Shown piece by piece: positions 48,377-59,045 of a stretch of DNA of 64,000 bases. Numbering within the stretch: the first letter of the stretch is position 1; the number at the start of each line of letters is the position of its first letter. The notes below the pieces were generated by a model, which saw only the letters and a list, made by a program, of their open reading frames with translations, made no database searches and was not told the DNA's origin. This DNA is from Lonicera japonica (lineage: Eukaryota; Streptophyta; Magnoliopsida; Dipsacales; Caprifoliaceae). A program made the translations under genes and the position numbers. The DNA is taken from positions 62,001 to 126,000 of the forward strand of contig JAKCWG010000959.1 in assembly GCA_021464415.1 (NCBI GenBank), read 5' to 3'.

Positions 48377-48387
48377 CTCTGATACCA
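48377..48387 (-). other. primer-binding site of the Tork-like copia
   Basis: The minus strand reads TGGTATCAGAG, three bases from the 5' LTR at 48391, matching the initiator tRNA-Met 3' end. Confidence 0.85.
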
Positions 48388-48390
48388 ATT

Positions 48391-48856
48391 TGTTCCGCCA
48401 AACCACTCACAACCGAGCACGACGCAACTGGGAGGGATCTCACAAGCCCAAATGGTTTACCCGAAAGAAGAACCGACACAAAAAAGCACACCCAAGATAG
48501 AGAAATAGAAAATAAAGCAACAATCGCACAAGACAAGGTTTTACCGTGGTGTCGGCGTAAAAGCCACTAATCCACCCAGACGATAGCTTCTATTGATAAT
48601 TGGAACAAAGAGTGATTACAAGCACACAAGAAAAATTTCTCACTTTTTAGCTCTCAAGTCTTACTTACAAGATATCTACACAAATGAGCCAAAAAACTAA
48701 CTAAATAGGCAAAGTGCAGTAACCATGATCGATCATGGTATACCCCATGATCGATCATGAAAGCCCACTGGAATTTCTGCCGACTCCATGATCGATCATG
48801 GACATACCCATGATCGATCATGGTCCACCAAAAACAAATGTGAGCCAATCTTCACA
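48391..48856 (-). repeat. 5' LTR of the Tork-like copia (right)
   Basis: It is 466 bp, TGTTCCGCC...TCTTCACA on the plus strand, with the same four palindromes as the left LTR (48724-48822). It is followed by the TGAGG duplication and the resumed HAK exon. Confidence 0.93.
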
Positions 48857-49093
48857 TGAGGAACCTGAGGATAGGGAGTTGTCTAATTATAGCCTGGTGG
48901 ATAGTACCCCCTCCACACAGCTGAAACGCGCTCACAAGATCAAACACATGCAAGCTTGAGCACAGCTTCATCGCGCAACTCATGCTTTTCTTGCTCACCA
49001 TCCTCGGTACCTCCATGGTCATCGGGGATGGCATTCTCTCTCCTTGCATCTCTATTTTATCTGCAGTCAGTGGCATCCAATCCCTTAGCAAAG
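48857..49093 (+). pseudogene. HAK: HAK pseudogene exon 2, part right of the insertion
   Basis: The frame resumes with EEPEDRELSNYSL, a cytosolic loop typical of the family. About 48951-48954 there is an extra base that throws the frame off at KIKHMQ. The following frame gives AQLMLFLLTILGTSMVIGDG, a membrane span. The donor is AAAG before GTACTA. Confidence 0.88.
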
Positions 49094-49583
49094 GTACTAG
49101 CTAGCTATGTAATTACTTACTCATTCCCTTTTGTTTTCTTTTCGATGTACATGTGTTTATATATAGGGCTGGCTTAATTTAAAGAAAATGGTCATCACTT
49201 TAAGGAAAGGAGGAAAGTCCATTTCGAGGAGTAGAGGGATAATTATTTCTTGGAACTTGGCGGAGAAGATCTCTATAATGAGTAGACCATCTCCACCAAA
49301 TTTCATTAAAAACTCAATTTGAAATTTAATTATATGATCATGTCAAATTTCAATGGATTGACGAAAATGAACATCTATGTCACTTTTTTCATTACAACAA
49401 CTTTCGTCTTGAAAATTTTGATGATGTGTTGTGGCGATGATCTATTCAATATAATGATCATTCCCACCAAGTTTTATGAAACCTCCGTTTACCCCTTGAA
49501 ATTGATGATACTTCTTTTTCGTAAAGTGAAGATCATTCTTTTATGTACATTCACTATCCAATGCATATTTTTTTTCTGTTCAG

Positions 49584-49844
49584 ATACTGTTGTGGGAGTT
49601 TCAATTGCAATACTAGTGATTCTCTTCTGCATTCAGCGATTCAGGACTGATAAGGTGGGGTACTCATTTGCACCGGTCATTGTCCTATGGTTTTTGTTCA
49701 TCAGTGGCATCGGTCTCCACAACTTATTAAAGTACGAGGTTGGCGTATTGCTTGCTTTTAACCCAGCCTACATCATACACTTCTTCAAGCGAAATGGGAA
49801 GAAATGATGGATCTCACTTGGTGGAGTTGTACTTTGCATCACAG
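49584..49844 (+). pseudogene. HAK: HAK pseudogene exon 3
   Basis: Acceptor TTCAG; the exon reads TVVGVSIAILVILFCIQRF, VGYSFAPVIVLWFLFISGIG and FNPAYIIHFFKRNGKK, then a TGA at 49805-49807 before WISLGGVVLCITG. These are membrane spans 4-6 of the family. Donor ACAG before GTATGG. Confidence 0.9.
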
Positions 49845-49944
49845 GTATGGTACTCTTCTCAAGAGATCATGAGACCGGCATTATTAGTTTCTTTCTAAGT
49901 TTCTTACTATATAATCATACACGCATATGTGGTGCTTGAGACAG

Positions 49945-49997
49945 GGACCGAAGCCATGTTTGCTGATTTGGGTCACTTCAACATACTAGCAGTTCAA
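49945..49997 (+). pseudogene. HAK: HAK pseudogene exon 4 (short)
   Basis: Fifty-three bases encode TEAMFADLGHFNILAVQ, the conserved ADLGHF motif, between ACAG and GTGTGT. No lesion. It is too short to stand out as an ORF. Confidence 0.85.
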
Positions 49998-50220
49998 GTG
50001 TGTAGTAGTACTACTTACGTTAACTAAAAAATAAGGCTCAGTTTGATAACAAGATGGAATATAATAACAAAAACAATTAATTTTTGTGAGAAGTTGAAAT
50101 ATTAATGAGTTGGCTGATTCAAGAGATTACATATGAAATTAAGTAGCAAATGAATTTATTAGTTCGCATATATTATAATTAGTGAGGAAGAGCCACAGCA
50201 TAATTATTAGTTAATCGCAG

Positions 50221-50335
50221 ATTAGTTTCTCTGGAGTTGTGATGCCTGCGCTGATAACTGCGTATAGCAGACAGGCTGCATATCTCTGGAAATTCCCTGA
50301 CCATGTGTCGGAAACATTCTATGACTCGATTCCAG
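50221..50335 (+). pseudogene. HAK: HAK pseudogene exon 5
   Basis: It starts after ATCGCAG and reads ISFSGVVMPALITAYSRQAA, then FPDHVSETFYDSIP. It is open throughout. The donor is CAG before GCAAGC, which would be a GC-AG intron, an accepted minor class. Confidence 0.85.
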
Positions 50336-50445
50336 GCAAGCACTTTTAATTGCATTATATATGATTTACTAATTGTAAGAAAAAGAGTTCAAATTATATA
50401 AACAGAATGTTAATTAACCTCTTACGCGTCCATGGATTCACGCTG

Positions 50446-50699
50446 ATCCTATTTACTGGCTGACATTTGTGGTTGCTGTTGCTGCCGCCATCATAGCCAG
50501 CCAAGCTATGATATTCGGAGCCTTTGCGATTATTACTCAGTCCTTAAGCCTAGGTTGCTTCCCACGGGTTAAGGTTGTTCATACTTCGGCCAAGTACGAG
50601 GGTCAGGTTTACGTCCCTGAGATCGACTACATGCTGATGGTTGCTTGCGTATCGTCACTTTAGTCTCTAAGACCACTGAGAAGATCGGCAATGCTTATG
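50446..50699 (+). pseudogene. HAK: HAK pseudogene exon 6, acceptor lost
   Basis: It codes [20 protein letters not shown] and [20 protein letters not shown]. The bases before the expected exon start read CGCTG where an AG is needed, so the acceptor seems destroyed. A one-base loss near 50652 shifts the frame before the stretch SKTTEKIGNAY. Donor TATG before GTAATC. Confidence 0.88.
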
Positions 50700-50798
50700 G
50701 TAATCAATTAATCAAGCTCATAATCAAATATGAATCAATCAAGCTAAGCCTGGCCCTTTGTTAAACAATTTATTTTATTTTATTTTTTGTTGCATCAG

Positions 50799-51929
50799 GA
50801 ATTGCTGTGGTTGCTGTAATGGTGATCACGACGTGTATGGTCAATCTTATAATGCTTGTGATATGGAAAACAAGCATATGGTGGATAACATCATTTTTTG
50901 TGGTGTTTGGGGCTGCAGAGGCCGTGTATCTATTATCCATACTCTACAAATTCAAACAAGGCGATTTTCTTCCACTTACATTTTCGCTTGTCCTAATGAC
51001 AGTAATGGGGATATGGCATTACACACACCAACAAAGATACTGTTTGAGCTCAATAACAAGGTTTCTGGTGAATACGTGAGGGATTTGTCTACAAATCCAG
51101 GGGTAAATAGAGTACCGGGCATAGGGCTCTTGTATTCTGAGCTGGTACAAGGTATTTGCCCCCATATTTTCTCACTTCGTAACCAACATACCATCCGTCC
51201 ATTCAATTATAATTCTGGTGTCAATAAAGTCCATCCCCATCAGCAGAGTGGCATTGGAGGAGAGGTTTCTGTTGAGGCAGGTTGAGCCAAGGGAGTACCG
51301 AATGTATCGGTGTGTGGTTAGATACGGATACAAGGATAAAATAGAGGAATCCAAGGAGTTTGAGCTGCAGCTGGTCGAATACTTGAAGGAGTTCATCAAG
51401 CACGAACACTTCAATCTTGAAGGTAATAACGAGCGTGATGAGCAGCAGGAGGCAGTACTTAACATCCAGACTTCCATGCTATTAGTACAAGATCAGAAAG
51501 ATGATCACGACAAGAATGCAACTGGAGGACGATCAAGACCAAGTTCATCTTTGGTGGTACGTTCACATAGAGGAGTCACTGCAGCAGCAGCAAAAGATCT
51601 CAGCATCAGCATCATCGTGTGTTTCATCAAGAAGGTCCATACAATCATTCAACGGGGCCAAGTCTTCAAACTCGATCATAGCAGCAGGGACAACAATCCA
51701 GGGATCGGCTGTAGAAGAGATGCAGCTTGTGCAGAGAGCAAAGGAAAATGGTGTGGTCTATCTACTGGGAGAAGCTGAAGTTGTGGCGAAACAAAATTCT
51801 CCTTTATTCAAGAGGTTCACCGTCAACTATGCCTATAGCTTCTTGAGGAAAAACTTCAGGCAAGGAGAGAAAGCCATGGAAATTCCTCAAACTCGGCTTC
51901 TCAGGGTTGGAATGACCTATGAGATATAA
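50799..51929 (+). pseudogene. HAK: HAK pseudogene last exon (membrane end and cytosolic C-terminus)
   Basis: It starts after ATCAG with AVVAVMVITTCMVNLIMLVI, the family's last spans. A one-base loss near 51040 moves the frame into FELNNKVSGEYVRDLSTNPG. A one-base gain near 51157-51163 restores SIKSIPISRVALEERFLLRQ. A further shift between about 51480 and 51600 is needed to reach EEMQLVQRAKENGVVYLLGE and the conserved end LLRVGMTYEI (stop 51927-51929). Confidence 0.9.
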
Positions 51930-54250
51930 CAACAAAAAGGCAAAAACTAAACTACTTTGCTGTGATTTGATTGAATGAATGGCCTGATATGTAATAGTTA
52001 GTTCCGCGCGATAAATGTTTGAAAGGAACTATTGATACTTGTGTTCTGATATGTACCATAGTAAGGGGAGTCTATGTATCTCCATGTCTTGGTGTGAATA
52101 TGTATATGTGTGTGTATTAATAACATCTTTATATGAAATTCAACAAATTAGTTTTGCAATATTTTGTCAAGACACGAGATTGATAACTATACACTCGCAC
52201 AAACTCTCTTAACAGTCCAAGTTGCTACCAACGCATAAGATGAATTAGCAGCAGCTGGTGACAATTATTAATGTACAAGCTAAACAAGCTAAAATTATCT
52301 TTTGTGTGATTCAAAAGTGGCATACAAAATCTATAAGGAGCGGCCCGTTGCCAGAATAAGTCCTGGTATCAACCATGTATATAACGCACCAAAAGCTGTT
52401 GCAAAGCCGTCGCAGATAAGTTTGTTGCTTTAGATTTGTTTTAGCATTTTGGATGATTTTGTAACTAATCTATGCTTTCTTATTTCTTGGACAACTAAGG
52501 TTAATCAAGCATCTGGACGAGTATACATTTTGAAGTACCATACCAATAATAGAAAGCTTTTCTTTTGGATGCAGGTCTGGTCCACTAATAATGTTTTCCT
52601 TTGTGCTTTAGACAGTAGTATTTGCTTGAGATTCTGACCCTTTCTTGCTCGACTTTGTTCAAGGAGCCCAAAAATGACAATGATACTCAACTTTGTAACT
52701 CCGTCAACTTCTACATCAATCAACCAATGGGTATTTGAAATTTATTTAGTTCTATGAATGCCAATCTATTACTTCAACGAAATGTGGTTTCTCTATTTTC
52801 TAGTGAATCTGTTTTCCAGGTGTATTTCTGTTGTTTAGCAAAGTTTATGTTAAAATTTTGGCTATTCCCATCTTTTTGTATTCTTGTCAATAGTTTGGTT
52901 GATTTAGAGGTATTAAAATCCCCTCGTGAACAGTGTCGGCACTTAGGCCCCCTCTGTTCAACCATTGCTGTCTTGTCTTCAAGAGTGTGATCAAAACGGT
53001 CTTGTTAATCAGAAATTTAGAGGTTCATTTCAGTTCTAGAAATTTTGGGCTGGCATTCAACTTGCTTAGGATTCTTGGTTTTGCTATAATTTTCCCAAAT
53101 TTCCATCTACCTTTCAGGCTTTTAGTTGTGCCAATATCTGCACCAACTTAGCGCTGATTTTGAATGATCTAAATGGCTTTTTTTTCATTTTTTTTTTCCA
53201 GAGTTTCCTGGTGAAGAGGAGCCCGATGACTCAGCCTCCTTGCAAAATTCTGAAGACATGATTAAAGATGATATCTCCTCAAGGTAATGCTGATACACTG
53301 AATAATCTTATCTCTCTCTCTATATATATTTATATACATACACAATCTTACAACTATTATGTGCATAAGATTCATATGACAATGAAGCTTGAATTAAGTA
53401 TCATAGCTGCTTCCTATTTATTTCAGTGGATTACATTGCTGAACAGAGCCAATGATAACTTAATCAAATTGGCTTTCCTTTTCAGCCCAACCACCCATAC
53501 ATCCCACAAAATAGTAATACCACCCCCTCCTTTTTTCTCTCTTCCCTCTTCTCCTACCGTTAGCAAACCAATCGAAACTTCAAGTTGACATTCCCACAAA
53601 CTCTTTTATTACCCTCCTCTATTCTCTTAATGCTTACCTGAGGAGTCAACCATGATAATTTATTTTTTTTTATATGAAGGGAAAAAAATTTATGTCTAAC
53701 TATGCAGATATATGAAAAGATGAAAAGTGATGGGGGCTGCAAGGGTCTGCCCCCCAGGGTTACATGAAAGAACCAAAAGGAAACAAAAAACTAAATAAAA
53801 TCGGGCTTGTTTGATGAACTAACCTAGAGACATTAGGCTATGAAACAAGAAAATGAAACTAAAAAGAAACGAAGCTTGGATTGGGACTTCATATATAGTC
53901 CAAGATTCTGAGCTAGTCAACATATCACCTGAAATATCACTCCCTAAGTAATTCACTGATTTGCTTTACCTCGCTTTTTGAGGACTTCATCTTTTTTCTC
54001 TATCTGATTTCTTATTTGTTGTCTTGAAAGAGAAGATCGAGATGGCTCCCATGGGAATGCTAGATAACCTATAGTAAATCGAGATCTCATATTTTGCATT
54101 TAGCCCACAAAGAATGGAACTGTAGGGTGCAATTTTATTTGGTTATAGGCCATTTGAGCCCCCCAAAGTAAAAGTTTCTTGGTTATAAGCGCTTGATTCA
54201 GTATACGCTCTGCCTTTTCCCTTCCAATAGGCCTCCAATCCAGACCTGGG
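51930..54250. other. gene-free stretch with one exon-like island
   Basis: No recognisable gene. At about 53202-53286 an open stretch (EFPGEEEPDDSASLQNSEDM...) sits between a pyrimidine-rich TTTTTTCCAG and an AAG followed by GTAATG. It looks like a single acidic exon of an unidentified gene or a captured fragment. A CT-rich then TA-rich run lies at 53310-53345. Confidence 0.4.
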
Positions 54251-54572
54251 GACTTGTTGCCTTTGCATTCCAATATAGCTTGATACGTGCAACATATCTA
54301 CGGTGGTTTAGTGAGAATACAATTCTTCATCAGTTGGTATGGGGTTGGTTACTTTTAGGATTCCTTTTGTTTTTTATCTTTATCTTTGTTTTATTTTTCT
54401 TGTTTATCTAGTTATTGATTTATCCAGTTAGTGATTATCCTCAGAGCATTGAGATGTATAAATTGGGAGGATCTTTAGTCATTTAGGCAGTCAATATTCA
54501 TCAGACTTGATTGTTAAAGGGTTCCACTCCTTAAAGTGGGTTATTCTTAATTATATTTCTTCTCTCCTATCA
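54251..54572 (+). repeat. probable 5' LTR of the chromovirus-like element (start uncertain)
   Basis: Sequence ending CTATCA lies directly before a PBS and includes a TATAAATTGG box near 54456. The matching 3' LTR is outside the window, so the left boundary cannot be set and could lie elsewhere within about 54190-54340. Confidence 0.45.
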
Positions 54573-54574
54573 TT

Positions 54575-54586
54575 TGGTATCAGAGC
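54575..54586 (+). other. primer-binding site (initiator tRNA-Met)
   Basis: TGGTATCAGAGC is a perfect match to the usual initiator tRNA-Met-complementary site, two bases after the LTR end. Confidence 0.85.
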
Positions 54587-54614
54587 AGGCGATTCTCGAC
54601 TGTGGTTCTGACCA

Positions 54615-55530
54615 ATGGCTCCGGAGACTAGATATATGGAATTAGCAGCTAGAGTGGATGCTATAGAAACTAGTGTGGGTGAAATTAAGGACATGATGAA
54701 ATCGTTGAATGTGAATGAAATGAAAGATCTAATGAAGACTCTGGTACAGAGAAGCGAGACGACGCCAGCGAGGCCAACAGATCAAACAGAATCATCTTCC
54801 GCCAATCGAAGAACCGTGGTACAAGGCTCAACTTGGGGACAAACAGGCATACAGACCCATTATGCACGGGTGGATTTTCCACGCTTTGCGGGTGAAAACC
54901 CAAAGGGGTGGATATACCGATGCGAAAGATTTTTCGACCTCAACCGAACGGAAGACAACAATAAAGTACACATCGCCTCTATTCATCTTGAAGGAAGAGC
55001 TCTAGAATGGTTCCAGGGGTACTTAAGTTCGCACGGAGTTCCTACGTGGTTGGAATTCTCTCATGATGTGTCCCTGCGATTCGGGCCCAACGTCTATGAC
55101 GATGATACCGGGGCTTTAACCAAACTACAACAGACAGGTTCAGTGAAAGACTACCATGAACGTTTCGAGGAATTGTCAAATCGGACTAAACGGATACCAG
55201 AAGAATTTTTTGTAGGTTGTTTTGTTAGTGGGCTGAAGGAAGATATTAGGCCGGTCGTTCAAATGTTTCATCCCACAACCATGATTCAAGTTGTGGGGTT
55301 GGCAAGACTCTAGGAAGAGAATGTAGATGCTACGGCAAAGAATCGTGCAAAGCCAACAATGAAGTCTACGCCGGCTAATGCACAACCGAACCTAGGGCGT
55401 GATAAGGACAAACTTCCACCAGTAAAGAAGATCAGCCATGCAGAAATGGAGGAAAGGCGTAAGAAGAACTTGTGTTACTACTATGATGAAAAGTACATTC
55501 CGGGTCATGTTTGTAAAAAATGACAAATTT
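54615..55530 (+). pseudogene. gag: chromovirus-like gag, broken
   Basis: It starts MAPETRYMELAARVDAIETS with a predicted N-terminal coiled coil. The retrotransposon gag core follows (VDFPRFAGENPKGWIYRCER, ALEWFQGYLSSHG, LRFGPNVYDD, VKDYHERFEELSNR, FVSGLKEDI). A TAG at 55311-55313 replaces a Gln-like codon. The knuckle region near 55470 reads CYYYDEKYIPGHVCKK, lacking the second Cys, and is followed by a TGA (55521-55523). Codon use is less AT-biased than in the Sire elements. Confidence 0.85.
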
Positions 55531-58500
55531 TCTTGCTTGAGGCATATGAGGATGAAAACATTGAAGAAGACGGAACTGATCCAAGTGAAGCATCAAACGA
55601 AACTGTGACCAAGGAGACGGTAATTTCTGTTAATGCACTCTCCGGTAACCCATCATACCGGACCATGAAGGTTAAAGGGCAAATAAAGAAGCGAACCATT
55701 TTTATACTCACAACTTTCTGGATCCAAAGACGGCCAAGTATTGAGGATGCGAGGTCCAAAAAATGCAGCCAGTATCCGTGGCCGTGGCTGATGGAACTCG
55801 GGTGGAGAGCAGTGCCATTTGTCCAAGTTTGAATTGGACTTTGCAAGGAATCCCATTTTGCTCTGACATGAGGCTCCTGCCACTAGGTGGATGCGATATG
55901 GTCTTAGGGATACAGTGGCTTGAAACATTAGGGCCAATCACTTGGGATTTCAAAAAGCTGAGTATGGAGTTTGTGGTTAATGAAAGGAGACATGTATTAT
56001 GGGGAAACCAGGGAGGTAAAGTTACATCTATCGGGCCGAAGTGAATGTCGAAATTGTTACAGGGTGAGCAAGGGCAGATCATGATGGCCCAGATCTGTTG
56101 TATTCAAGTGGAAGAAGCTACAAGCCTACCTCAACCAGAAAACACCAAACGTGATAAGATTGCAGCAGTGAACTGTGAGTTAAATAAGCCATTTTCGGTT
56201 CAGGTATGCGACTCAATTCCCTCAGATTTAAATGCAGTGTTGGAAACTTTTGGTACAATATTTGTTGAACCCAAAGGTCTGCCCCCGGTGAGAACACACG
56301 ACCATCGGATTCCCTTAGTTCCGGGAAGTCGTCCAACTAATGTTCGTCCCTACCGGTACCCATTTTTTCAGAAAAATGAGATAGAAAAAATTGTTAAAGA
56401 AATGCTCGAGTCAGGCATTATCCATCCTAGCACGAGCCCTTTTTCGTCACCGGTATTACTTGTGAGGAAAAAGGACAATACTTGGCGGATGTGTGTCGAT
56501 TACCGGGAATTGAACAAGGATACAATTAAAGATAAATTTCCGATTCCGATAATTGATGAGTTGCTAGACGAACTAATGGTGCAAAATATTTTTCAAAATT
56601 AGACTTGCGTGCTGGATATCATCAAATACGAATGCACCCAGCTGATGTGCCCAAGACTGCTTTCCGTACTCACGAAGGGCACTACGAATTTTTAGTTATG
56701 CCTTTTGGTCTAACTAATGCTCCTTCTACCTTTCAGAGCCTTATGAATGACATTTTTAAAGTACACTTACAGAAATTTATTCTCGTCTTCTTTGATGACA
56801 TTTTAGTGTACAGCAAAAATTGGCAAGAACACTTGAATCACTTGGAAATGACATTTGAGATACTTCAAAAAAATCAGTGATATGTCAAGCGATCAAAGTG
56901 TAAATTTGGCTGCCAACAAATTGACTATCTCGGACACGTGATATCATATAACGGAGTATCTGCAGATCCGAAAAAAATCAAAGATATGCAAAATTAGCCT
57001 AAGCCAACCAACCTCAAGGCCCTACGCGGATTCCTGGGTCTCACGGGGTACTACCGCCGCTTTGTCAAGGATTACGGCAAAATATCAAGACCCCTTACCC
57101 AGTTACTTAAGAAGGACAAGTTCAATTGAACCGAAGACGCTCAAAAGGAATTTGTAGGTCTCAAGTTGGCCATGACAACGACCTCGGTTCTCGCTCTTCC
57201 GGACTTCTCTAAAACATTCGTGGTTGAGTGCGATGCTTCTGGTACAGGCCTTGGGGGTGTGTTAATGCAGGAAGGTCGCCCAATAGCTTACGCAAGTAAA
57301 GTCTTATCCGACAAGCATCTAGGATTATCCACATACGAAAAGGAAATGATGGCTGCAATCCATATGGTGACTAAGTGGAGGCCTTACTTGGTGAGCCGAC
57401 CGTTCATTATAAAAACAGACCACCTGAGCCTCAAGTACCTATTAGAACAAAGGATCGCGACTCCAGCTCAGGAGAAGTGGTTGTCTAAATTAATGGGGTA
57501 TAATTATAAAATCATGTACAAGAGTGGAAAGGAGAATAAAGTGGCCGACGCATTGTCTCGGAAATGTGAGGGTGAACTATTTGCTATTACTTACTATGTT
57601 CCTGAATGGTTCACCCGGGTCCAACAAGGGTGGCAGACAAATCCGGCATTGCAAGGCATTATCAGAGACTTAGAGACCAGTGCAACAAGTCATAAGAATT
57701 ATACTTGGGCCCATGGCAGGTTATTATACAAAGGAAGACTAGTATTAGATGAAAGCAATGTAGATCTCATTCAGCAGTTTATTCAAGAAGCTCATGATAG
57801 TCCTCTAGGGGGACATTCTGGGGTGCATGCTACACTAAAACGACTTAAACGAGGAGTATATTGGAAAGGAATGCGGGCAGCAGTACGGCGACATGTAGGT
57901 GAGTGTGATGTGTGCCAAATAAACAAGCCCGATCTCAGTGCGTATCCAGGCATGCAGCAGCCGTTACCTATTCCCGAGCGAGTGTGGACTGATATCAGTA
58001 TGGATTTCATTGACGGGCTACCTGTGTCGCACGGATTCGAAGCTATTTTTGTAGTAGTGGATCGTTTGAGTAAGTATGCGCATTTTATACCCCTCAAACA
58101 TCCGTACACAGCTCGAGATATTGCGCACATATTTTTTGAAAATATTTTCAGGTTGCATGGAATGCCGTCCTCCATTGTAAGTGACCGAGATCCTATTTTC
58201 ACAAGTAATTTCTAGACAGAACTTTTCAAATTGCAAGGGACGCAACTCAAGCTTAGTTCCTCGTATCACCCCCAAACCGACGGACAGACGGAGGTTGTCA
58301 ATCGATGCCTTGAAAATTATTTGCGGTGTGTTACGGGCGATCGGCCTAAACAGTGGTCCAAATGGCTGGCATTGGCAGAATGGTGGTATAATACCAGCTG
58401 GCATTCATCTACGCAATTCACTCCGTACGAGGAAGTTTATGGGCAGCCCCCACCTAATTTGATGCCATACCAAGCTGGGGACACACCTAATGCAATGGTT

Positions 58501-58784
58501 GATAAACAAATGCAGGAGCGGGGGGCAATGTTAAGAATTATCAAACAACACTTGCAACAAGCTCAGCAGCGAATGAAGCATCAGGCAGATAAGCGACAAA
58601 GTGAGCGCGAGTTTGAAGAGGGGGACTGGGTATTCATGAAGTTAATTCCATATAAGCAGTCTACGGTTGCCATACGAAAAAGTATTAAGCTCGCTCCGCG
58701 CTATTTTGGGCCATTTCAGGTTGTGCAGCGGGTTGGACAGGTAGGGTATAAATTGAACCTGCCAGCAGGAACTCGAATCCATCC
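55531..58784 (+). pseudogene. pol: chromovirus-like pol, broken and 3'-truncated
   Basis: Protease (about 55620-56040) keeps LLPLGGCDMVLGIQWLETLG, but the catalytic DSGS segment expected just before THNFLD (about 55705-55725) is missing. RT follows: YPFFQKNEIEKIV, WRMCVDYRELN (56480), [13 protein letters not shown] after a one-base loss near 56590, [12 protein letters not shown], and FFDDILVYS (56790). RNase H shows VECDASGTGLGGVL (57220) and KTDHLSLKYLL. Integrase has H2C2 (GHSGVHA...CDVCQ), WTDISMDFIDGLP (57990) and SDRDPIF (58185). Stops lie at 56600-56602, 56878-56880, near 56996 and 57129, and at 58213-58215. It breaks off at 58784. Confidence 0.88.
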
Positions 58785-59033
58785 TGTCAGAGAATATTGA
58801 ATATAGACTTTGTGTATATTTGTGTACGAACTTTTCCACCGAAAATCCCGATTTTGTATAGACTTTGTGTAAGAACTTTTCCACCGAAAATCCCGACAAA
58901 TCTGGTAGTTCCTACATTTTCTCTAACCCATTGTACTATAAATTAGACCATCTATTATTGTACATATCATCAACTCGAATAATAAAACATCAATTATATA
59001 CAATACTCTTTCATCTCTCTTTAGTTTTCTACA
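58785..59033 (+). repeat. 5' LTR of the copia element
   Basis: 249 bp, TGTCAG...TCTACA. A ~50-bp phrase (TATAGACTTTGTGTA...AACTTTTCCACCGAAAATCCC) is duplicated in tandem at about 58802-58898. A TATAAATTAG box lies near 58938. Confidence 0.85.
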
Positions 59034-59045
59034 TGGTATCAGAGC
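59034..59045 (+). other. primer-binding site (initiator tRNA-Met)
   Basis: TGGTATCAGAGC abuts the LTR end directly and matches the initiator tRNA-Met site perfectly. Confidence 0.88.

Larger units (their letters stand above)
43669..48856 (-). mobile_element. Tork/Tnt1-like Ty1/copia element inserted in the HAK exon
   Basis: Two 466-bp LTRs differ at four positions. The TGAGG target duplication is perfect (43664-43668, 48857-48861). Element polarity is minus: PBS next to the right LTR, gag then pol reading leftward, and a purine tract next to the left LTR. The total is 5188 bp, the normal length for this lineage. Coding is interrupted by one frameshift and two in-frame stops. Near-identical LTRs make it the youngest datable insertion in the window. 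Confidence 0.93.
43010..51929 (+). pseudogene. HAK: HAK/KUP/KT potassium transporter pseudogene, HAK5-like
   Basis: The family moves K+ across the plasma membrane of plant cells by proton-coupled symport, with 10-14 membrane spans and a cytosolic C-terminus. Family signatures run through the exons: [119 protein letters not shown] and the ending TRLLRVGMTYEI. Exons are 43010-43213, 43380-43668 plus 48857-49093, 49584-49844, 49945-49997, 50221-50335, 50446-50699 and 50799-51929. Lesions are a TGA at 43419, a 5.2-kb copia insertion, frameshifts near 48952, 50652, 51040, 51160 and 51500-51600, a TGA at 49805, and loss of the splice acceptor before 50446. Start and splice sites are placed by GT/AG rules and family fit. 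Confidence 0.93.
54573..58784 (+). mobile_element. chromovirus-like Ty3/gypsy element, internal region truncated by a copia insertion
   Basis: PBS, gag, damaged protease, RT, RNase H and integrase appear in Ty3/gypsy order. Integrase with GHSGVHAT and YHPQTDGQTEVVNR, plus an initiator-Met PBS, fit the chromovirus branch (Reina/Tekay-like). The chromodomain that would confirm it lies beyond 58784, where a copia LTR begins mid-coding. Confidence 0.75.

Noticed and set aside
49319..49807. A 162-codon ORF as a separate gene
   Set aside because: Its second half is HAK exon 3; the first half is intron read through the acceptor.
50758..51285. A 175-codon ORF as a separate gene
   Set aside because: Its end is HAK coding in the shifted frame and its start lies in the intron and a different frame of the same exon.
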